Below are positions 16,814 to 22,347 of a DNA stretch of 24,652 bases, one piece after another; position 1 is the first letter of the stretch; the number at the start of each line of letters is the position of its first letter. The position numbers and the translations under genes are program-made. Source of the stretch: Flavobacteriaceae bacterium (lineage in GTDB: Bacteria; Bacteroidota; Bacteroidia; Flavobacteriales; Flavobacteriaceae); the NCBI GenBank assembly GCA_014239895.1, contig JAAZXZ010000096.1, positions 1 through 24,652 on the forward strand, given 5' to 3'. The notes beneath the pieces are model-generated. The model had not been told where the DNA came from, made no database searches, and saw nothing but the letters and a program-made list of their open reading frames with translations.

Positions 16814-16821
16814 CAAAAATA
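16814..16821 (-). promoter_or_regulatory. Putative -7 promoter element for the DUF4834-yfhO-GT operon
   Basis: Minus-strand TATTTTTG matches TAnnTTTG, with a predicted leader of about 20 bases. It shares a 109-base divergent region with the outer-membrane protein gene. Confidence 0.4.
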
Positions 16822-16871
16822 CAATTCTTAGAATTTAAAAGAGTTAATATAATATTAAAATATAAATATTT

Positions 16872-16879
16872 TATCTTTG
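16872..16879 (+). promoter_or_regulatory. Putative -7 promoter element for the outer-membrane protein gene
   Basis: TATCTTTG matches TAnnTTTG, with a predicted leader of about 13 bases before the ATG at 16898. At the -33 position TTA (16844-16846) stands in for TTG. Confidence 0.45.
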
Positions 16880-16897
16880 TAAAACATCAATAATAAC

Positions 16898-17773
16898 ATG
16901 AAAAAATCCTTACTTATTTTAATAGCTTTTATATTTTTTATTAGCAATAAAATTTCTGCACAATACACTGAAATTATTAATTCTAATAGACCTGGAGATT
17001 CTCAAAGCGCTTTTTCAGTTGGATCAAATGTAATTCAAATAGAAACTGGAGCATATTTATTAAATGAAAAGCATGAGCTATTAGACAATAAAGTTAAAGG
17101 AATGGGGTTAAACTTTATGCTTAGATATGGTCTTATTCTTGAAGAGTTAGAAATACAGGTCAGTGGTATATATCAAAATGATCAATTCACTGATATGAGA
17201 TCAACTATAGACACTAAATACAATAGAAGTAATTTAAAAAAATTTAAAATTGGAGCTAAATATTTAGTTTATGATCCTTATAAAAATAGAGATGATAGCC
17301 CCAATTTATATAGTTATTGGGCAAATAATAAATTTAAATGGAACTCTCTTATTCCAGCAGTTTCAGTATACGCAGGAATAAATATTGATGGTAAAAATAA
17401 TCCTTACACTGCACCTGGGATAAAGGGTGTTAGCCCTACTTTTACAATAGCTACTCAAAATAATTTCAGTAATAATTTTGTACTTATAACTAATTTAATT
17501 CTTGAGAGGATTGGAACAGACCAGAATGACTTTGAATATATAACAACCCTTACCTATGCCATTAATAGTCAGTGGGTTAGCTTTATTGAAAATCATGGAA
17601 TAAATAGCGATTTTTATGCTGAAAATATGTTAAAATTTGGTGCTGCATATCTTAGCAATGAAAACTTACAACTTGATGCATCATTAATAATTAATTTCAA
17701 GAACACCCCAAAAATATTTTATATTAATTTTGGAGGTAGCTATAGATTTGATTTACACAAAGAAAGTGAATGA
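16898..17773 (+). CDS. Outer-membrane beta-barrel protein, phenol-degradation MetA-like family
   Basis: A 291-residue exported protein. Residues 1-21 are a Sec signal peptide ending KISA before Gln22. The mature protein opens with NSNRPGDSQSAFSVGSNVIQIETG, which resembles the N-terminus of the Phenol_MetA_deg (putative transporter) family, and continues in alternating amphipathic strands ending GSYRFDLHKESE, as expected of a small beta-barrel. The family name comes from a gene in an aromatic-degradation cluster and does not prove substrate. The stop overlaps the next start as ATGA (17770-17773), so the acyltransferase is translationally coupled to it. No other aromatic-degradation genes are nearby. 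With its partner and the convergent lipid-type genes, a role in the outer-membrane lipid environment is possible but speculative. Confidence 0.75.
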   Translation: MKKSLLILIAFIFFISNKISAQYTEIINSNRPGDSQSAFSVGSNVIQIETGAYLLNEKHELLDNKVKGMGLNFMLRYGLILEELEIQVSGIYQNDQFTDMRSTIDTKYNRSNLKKFKIGAKYLVYDPYKNRDDSPNLYSYWANNKFKWNSLIPAVSVYAGINIDGKNNPYTAPGIKGVSPTFTIATQNNFSNNFVLITNLILERIGTDQNDFEYITTLTYAINSQWVSFIENHGINSDFYAENMLKFGAAYLSNENLQLDASLIINFKNTPKIFYINFGGSYRFDLHKESE

Positions 17774-18888
17774 TAGAAATTGAAGAAGTAAAAAACAATT
17801 CTGATTTAAAGAAATTTGTAAAATTCCCCTTTAAATTATATAAAAACTCAAAATATTGGGTTCCTCCTATTATAAGTGAAGAAATGAATATTTTTAATTC
17901 TGATATTAATCCTACACTAAAAAATGCTGATATCTCACTATATATAGCTATAATTGATAATGAAATCGTTGGTAGAATTGCGGCTATTATTAATTCCATA
18001 GAAGTAAATAAGGAAAAAATAAAAAAAATTCGATTTGGTTGGTTTGATACAATAGATGATCTAAATGTTACTAAGAAATTGATTGATAAAGTAATTGAAA
18101 TTGGAAAAGCTAATAATCTTGAATATATGGAGGGTCCAATGGGTTTTTCAAATTTAGATAAAGTTGGAGTTCTGACACATGGATTTGATAAAATTGGGAC
18201 TATGATTTCCTGGTATAATCATCCCTACTATTCATCTCATTTTACAAAACTCAATTTTACAGTAGAAAAACAGTATTTAGAAAAAACATTTTCCTTTAAA
18301 AACATTGATATAGACTATTATTTTAGAATGAGTAAAATAATTCAAAGGAGATATGGGTTTAAAGCTGTTAATTTCAATAAAACAGAAGATGTATTAAATA
18401 ATGTAAATGAAATGTTTGATTTGTTTAATAAGAGTTATTCAAAATTGTCATCATTTGTTGAGATAAATGATATTGAAAAAGAATACATAAAGAATAAATT
18501 CTTGCGATTTATAAATCCAAAGTTTATAACCTTCGTTTTTGATGAAAACAATAATATTATAGGTTTTGCTATAATAATGCCTTCTTATGCTAAAGCACTG
18601 CAAAAAATGAAAGGGAAGTTGTATCCTTTTGGATTTTTTCATTTAATTAATGCTAGAAAATATGTTAAAAATGTAACCTTATATCTAATTGGAATACATC
18701 CTGACCATCAAAATAAAGGGGTGACAGCTATTCTTTTTGATTCTCTAATACAAAACCTAAAAGGAAAAGGCATTGAAGATTGTTATAGAACACCCGAACT
18801 AATAGAAAATGATGCTATAGATAAAATTTGGAAAAATTTCAATCCAGTACTAAGAAAAAAAAGGTGTACCTATAGAAAATCACTTTAA
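17770..18888 (+). CDS. GNAT-fold acyltransferase, possible ceramide-synthase-type N-acyltransferase
   Basis: A 372-residue protein with no signal peptide or membrane span. Residues 15-75 contain FPFKLYKNSKYWVPP, then KNADISLYIAIIDNEIVGRIAAI; 118-125 is EYMEGPMG; 148-153 is WYNHPY. The C-terminal half contains a GNAT acyl-CoA-binding segment IGIHPDHQNKGV (about 304-315). The pattern WVPP, NEIVGRI and GP-containing strand, with a long two-lobed GNAT arrangement, is reminiscent of the large GNAT proteins to which bacterial ceramide synthase (bCerS, known from Caulobacter) belongs. This gene converges, with 6 bases between stops, on an alpha-oxoamine synthase that makes long-chain bases, which fits N-acylation of such a base. 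The similarity is judged from memory and moderate at best; a generic GNAT is the safe call. Confidence 0.6.
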   Translation: MIEIEEVKNNSDLKKFVKFPFKLYKNSKYWVPPIISEEMNIFNSDINPTLKNADISLYIAIIDNEIVGRIAAIINSIEVNKEKIKKIRFGWFDTIDDLNVTKKLIDKVIEIGKANNLEYMEGPMGFSNLDKVGVLTHGFDKIGTMISWYNHPYYSSHFTKLNFTVEKQYLEKTFSFKNIDIDYYFRMSKIIQRRYGFKAVNFNKTEDVLNNVNEMFDLFNKSYSKLSSFVEINDIEKEYIKNKFLRFINPKFITFVFDENNNIIGFAIIMPSYAKALQKMKGKLYPFGFFHLINARKYVKNVTLYLIGIHPDHQNKGVTAILFDSLIQNLKGKGIEDCYRTPELIENDAIDKIWKNFNPVLRKKRCTYRKSL

Positions 18889-18894
18889 TAAGTA

Positions 18895-20142
18895 TTATGC
18901 CTGAAAATCTTTAGACAACTTATTATATAATCCTGAGTCAAGTCTATCTCTTATTGTAGAAAATGCATGTAATGTCTCTTGAATGTCTTTTGAGTCATGA
19001 GATGTTGTTGGAATTAATCTTATTAAGATTATTCCTTTAGGTACAACTGGATATACAACAATTGAACAGAAGATTAAATGGTTTTCTCTTAAATCTTTAA
19101 CCAAAGCAAATGCCTCCGGAACAGTTCCTTTTAAATAAACAGGAGTAACGCAACTCTGTGTAGTACCAATATCAAATCCCCTTTCTTTTAATCCAGTTTG
19201 AAGCTCATTTACATTTTTCCATAACTTGTCTTTAAGCTCAGGGATAGATCTTAATATTTCTAATCTTTTTAATAAACCAACCACTAATTGCATTTGAAGA
19301 GATTTAGCAAATACCTGTGATCTCATATTATATTTTAAATAATCTATTACTTCTTTATCAGATGCAATAAATGCTCCTGTACTAGCTAACGCCTTAGCAA
19401 AAGTTGCAAAATATACATCTATTTTATCTTGAACACCTTGTTCTTCACCTGCACCAGCTCCAGTTGATCCTAGAGTCCCAAAACCATGTGCATCATCAAC
19501 TAATAATCTAAAGTTGTACTTTTCTTTTAAATCCGTGATTTCTTTTAGTCTTCCTTGCTCACCCCTCATCCCAAATACTCCTTCTGAAATAACTAGAATA
19601 CCTCCACCAGTATCTAAAGTAATTTTTGTAGCCCTTTCAAGATTTTTCTCTAAACTAGAGATGTCATTATGTTTATATGTAAATCTCTTTCCAAGATGTA
19701 ATCTTACACCATCTACTATACAGGCATGAGCATCCATATCATAAACAACAACATCATTTTTGCCTAACAATGAATCTATTGTTGATAATATGCCTTGATA
19801 TCCAAAATTTAGTAAATATGCAGCTTTTTTATTAGAAAATTCTGCAAGTTCTTTCTCTAATTTCTCATGTAATAAAGTATGACCTGACATTAGTCTTGCA
19901 CCCATTGGATATGCTGAACCATATTTTTTTGCAGCTTCTGCATCAGTTTTTCTTACATCTGGATGATTAGCTAAACCTAAATAATCATTGACACTCCAAG
20001 TTATTACTTCCTTCCCTTGGAATTTCATTCTATTTGAAATTTCTCCTTCAAGTTTTGGAAAAGCAAAATAACCCTCAGCAACATTTGCCCATTTTCCTAA
20101 TGGCCCCTTATCCATATACATTTTTTCAAAAAGATCTTTCAT
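18895..20142 (-). CDS. Alpha-oxoamine synthase, serine palmitoyltransferase / cysteate acyltransferase type
   Basis: A 415-residue PLP enzyme that condenses an amino acid with an acyl-CoA and releases CO2. PLP residues are visible: His139 in DAHAC stacks on the cofactor, Asp216/His219 in VDDAHG, and Lys250 in TFAKALAS forms the Schiff base. The N-terminus (KDKG-like DKGPLGKW, ITWSVNDYLGLANHP) matches the flavobacterial enzymes of the serine palmitoyltransferase group, one of which, in Flavobacterium johnsoniae, is the cysteate-fatty acyltransferase needed for capnine. Alternative members are AON synthase (biotin) and KBL (threonine breakdown); no biotin genes are here. I use ATG at 20142, since the 14 upstream codons are not family-like. 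It lies 25 bases after a cysteine-synthase-like gene, which favours cysteate over serine as substrate. Inference, not proof. Confidence 0.8.
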   Translation of the reverse strand: MKDLFEKMYMDKGPLGKWANVAEGYFAFPKLEGEISNRMKFQGKEVITWSVNDYLGLANHPDVRKTDAEAAKKYGSAYPMGARLMSGHTLLHEKLEKELAEFSNKKAAYLLNFGYQGILSTIDSLLGKNDVVVYDMDAHACIVDGVRLHLGKRFTYKHNDISSLEKNLERATKITLDTGGGILVISEGVFGMRGEQGRLKEITDLKEKYNFRLLVDDAHGFGTLGSTGAGAGEEQGVQDKIDVYFATFAKALASTGAFIASDKEVIDYLKYNMRSQVFAKSLQMQLVVGLLKRLEILRSIPELKDKLWKNVNELQTGLKERGFDIGTTQSCVTPVYLKGTVPEAFALVKDLRENHLIFCSIVVYPVVPKGIILIRLIPTTSHDSKDIQETLHAFSTIRDRLDSGLYNKLSKDFQA

Positions 20143-20167
20143 TACTGTATTATTTAAAAATAGTACT

Positions 20168-21208
20168 CTACTTAATATATTCAATACTCTTTAAAGTACT
20201 TTCATGTTGTGAGTCAAAAAATCCTTGCTTTTCCATCCATTTATCATTGTATATTTTACTTAAATATTTTGATCCGTGATCAGGGAAAATAACAACAATT
20301 TTATCATCTTTTTTAAATTCTCCTTCTCTATTCAATTGTTTTATTGCTTGAAATGCTGCTCCACTTGTATATCCTACAAAAATTCCTTCATTCTTTACTA
20401 TTTCACGAGCTGAATGAGCGCTATCCTCGTCATTTACCTTTACATATTTATCTATAATTTTAAAATCTGTTACTGATGGGATTATACTTTTACCCAATCC
20501 TGTAATTCTATATGGAAAAATCTCTTTTTCATCAAACTCTCCTGTTTCATGATACTTTTTTAAAACCGAGCCATAAGCATCAACTCCAATTATTTTTATT
20601 TTTGAATTTTTTTCTTTCAAATATCTTGCAATTCCTGATATTGTTCCTCCTGTACCACTACATGCAATCAAGTGCGTTATTTTTCCATTGCTTTGCTTCC
20701 AAATCTCTGGACCTGTAGTTTTATAATGCGCTTCAGAATTTAAATAATTAAAATATTGGTTTATATATACAGAGCCTTTAATTTCATTATGTAATCTTTT
20801 GGCAACCTGATAATATGATCTTGGATCATCAGCAGCAACATTAGCAGGACAAATAAACACATTTGCGCCCATTGCTTTTAACATATCTATTTTATCTTGA
20901 GTAGATTTTGAAGTAACAGCTAATATGCATTCATATCCTTTGATTATTGAAACCATAGCAATACTAAAGCCTGTGTTTCCAGAAGTTGTTTCAATAATAG
21001 TACTTCCAGGTTTTAATATACCTTTTCTTTCAGCTTCTTCAATTATATATAATGCTATTCTGTCTTTAGTTGAGTGACCAGGATTAAATCCTTCAATTTT
21101 TGCAAGATATTGGCCTTTTAATTTAGCTGTTATCTTAGTTAATTTAATCATAGGTGTTTCACCTATGAGTTCTAATATATTATTTGCAATTTTTTTGCTT
21201 TTTCCCAT
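20168..21208 (-). CDS. Cysteine-synthase-family PLP enzyme, candidate cysteate synthase
   Basis: A 346-residue fold-type II PLP enzyme. The Schiff-base Lys48 lies in NPGHSTKDR, where cysteine synthases usually have NPGGSVKDR. The substrate loop TSGNTG is at 75-80, the phosphate-binding SGTGGT follows in the middle, and GIFVGYTSGAA lies near the C-terminus. Family enzymes replace the beta group of O-acetylserine, O-phosphoserine or serine with a nucleophile. Because the next gene, 25 bases downstream, is a long-chain-base synthase, the likely product is cysteate (O-phosphoserine plus sulfite), the first step of sulfonolipid synthesis in Bacteroidetes. Plain cysteine synthase or cystathionine beta-synthase activity is the alternative. 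Start chosen at 21208; an in-frame ATG four codons upstream is less likely. A terminator and promoter lie just upstream, so this begins a new transcript. Confidence 0.75.
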   Translation of the reverse strand: MGKSKKIANNILELIGETPMIKLTKITAKLKGQYLAKIEGFNPGHSTKDRIALYIIEEAERKGILKPGSTIIETTSGNTGFSIAMVSIIKGYECILAVTSKSTQDKIDMLKAMGANVFICPANVAADDPRSYYQVAKRLHNEIKGSVYINQYFNYLNSEAHYKTTGPEIWKQSNGKITHLIACSGTGGTISGIARYLKEKNSKIKIIGVDAYGSVLKKYHETGEFDEKEIFPYRITGLGKSIIPSVTDFKIIDKYVKVNDEDSAHSAREIVKNEGIFVGYTSGAAFQAIKQLNREGEFKKDDKIVVIFPDHGSKYLSKIYNDKWMEKQGFFDSQHESTLKSIEYIK

Positions 21209-21249
21209 TATAACAAACAATTAAAAACATCTAATTTTTTATTGCATTG

Positions 21250-21257
21250 CAAAATTA
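21250..21257 (-). promoter_or_regulatory. Putative -7 promoter element for the lipid-type PLP gene pair
   Basis: Minus-strand TAATTTTG matches TAnnTTTG and lies at the edge of the terminator stem at 21252-21286. Predicted leader about 36 bases. Confidence 0.4.
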
Positions 21258-21286
21258 AGTGTTTTTTTCTAAAAAACACTTAATTT
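21252..21286 (-). terminator. Strong stem-loop between threonine aldolase and the PLP pair
   Basis: AAATTAAGTGTTTTTT (21252-21267) and AAAAAACACTTAATTT (21271-21286) form a 16-base perfect stem with a 3-base loop, located 25 bases after the threonine aldolase stop. It should end the leftward metalloprotease/aldolase transcript and so separates it from the downstream pair, although the stem is A-T rich with only a short GTG/CAC core. Confidence 0.6.
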
Positions 21287-21311
21287 AATCTAATTCAAAA
21301 AGAATATTTTA

Positions 21312-22343
21312 TTAAATTTTAAGTGTATCTAGGGAATCTAATAGATATATATGTTTCTCCTTAGTATAGTTAATATGTGTTACTATTCTAATTTTGTTTG
21401 TACCCATAGAATGCCAATCAAATAAAATATTTAATTTATTAAAAGCATTAATAATTGTCTCTTTTTTAACGCCTTTATCGATTTCAAATACTATTATATT
21501 TGTTTCTATATCCTGAACTTTTTTAACGAAAGACATATTATTTAGCTTCTCTCCTATTTCTTTAGCTCTTAAATGATCATCTGCAAGCCTTTTAACATTG
21601 TTCTCTAAAGCAAAAATACCTGCAGCTGCTAGATACCCCGATTGTCTCATGGCTCCACCTAAAATTTTTCTTATTCTAATAGATTTTTCCATTAGTTCCT
21701 TTTTACCTAGCAGAACTGAACCTATTGGACATCCAAGCCCTTTACTTAAACAAACAGAGACTGTATCAAAAATATCACCATATTCTAAAGGGCTTTCTTC
21801 TTTTTTAACTAAAGCGTTCCATATTCTGGCTCCATCAAGATGCAGACCTAAATGATTTTCTTTGCAAATCTTTTTTATATTTTTTATCTCTACTATATCC
21901 CAACAGGCACCACCACCTTTGTTTGTTGTATTCTCTATAACAACTAATGAAGATAATGGGCTATGATAAAATTCTTTAGGATTAATTGATCTCATAAGTT
22001 GATTGCTATCAAACATACCTCTTTCACCGTTAATTAATTTAAAAGAAACTCCACTAGTGAATGATCCTGCTCCACCTTCATAATTGTAGACATGAGAGTA
22101 TTTATCACATATTACTTGATCTCCTGGATTGGTATGTAATTTAATAGCAGTTTGATTTGCCATTGTCCCTGATGGGAAAAACATTGCCAAATCCATTCCA
22201 AACATAGCTGCTAGCTTCTTTTCTAGTTTTCTTACAGTAGGATCTTCACCATATACATCATCTCCAACTTTGGCAGAAAGCATTGCACTAAGCATTGCTT
22301 TCGATGGAATTGTAATAGTATCGCTTCTTAAATCTACATGCAT
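21312..22343 (-). CDS. ltaE: Low-specificity L-threonine aldolase
   Basis: A 343-residue fold-type I PLP enzyme that cleaves L-threonine or L-allo-threonine to glycine and acetaldehyde. Landmarks are the N-terminal DLRSDT (4-9), GDDVYGEDPT (27-36), FPSGTMANQ (56-64), the active-site His84 in SHVYNYEGGA, Asp170 and Arg173 in HLDGARIWN, and the Schiff-base Lys201 in LSKGLGCPIGS. Length is normal. The ATG at 22343 is the family start. It follows the metalloprotease stop by 4 bases, so it is probably translated from the same mRNA, although the two functions are not obviously connected. The gene is followed by the stem-loop at 21252-21286. Confidence 0.93.
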   Translation of the reverse strand: MHVDLRSDTITIPSKAMLSAMLSAKVGDDVYGEDPTVRKLEKKLAAMFGMDLAMFFPSGTMANQTAIKLHTNPGDQVICDKYSHVYNYEGGAGSFTSGVSFKLINGERGMFDSNQLMRSINPKEFYHSPLSSLVVIENTTNKGGGACWDIVEIKNIKKICKENHLGLHLDGARIWNALVKKEESPLEYGDIFDTVSVCLSKGLGCPIGSVLLGKKELMEKSIRIRKILGGAMRQSGYLAAAGIFALENNVKRLADDHLRAKEIGEKLNNMSFVKKVQDIETNIIVFEIDKGVKKETIINAFNKLNILFDWHSMGTNKIRIVTHINYTKEKHIYLLDSLDTLKI

Positions 22344-22347
22344 AAAA

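Noticed and set aside
16898..17773. Role in phenol degradation for the outer-membrane protein
   Set aside because: The family name is historical; no aromatic-degradation enzymes are encoded nearby.
18895..20142. Biotin AON synthase or threonine-pathway KBL
   Set aside because: No bio or tdh genes are adjacent, and the N-terminal block and neighbouring PLP enzyme fit the long-chain-base group better; not fully excluded.
20034..20279. Plus-strand open frame of about 81 codons
   Set aside because: It is a reverse-strand shadow spanning the SPT-type and cysteine-synthase-like genes, with unnatural composition. The other long reverse-strand frames inside uvrA, yfhO, the glycosyltransferase and ltaE were rejected for the same reason.
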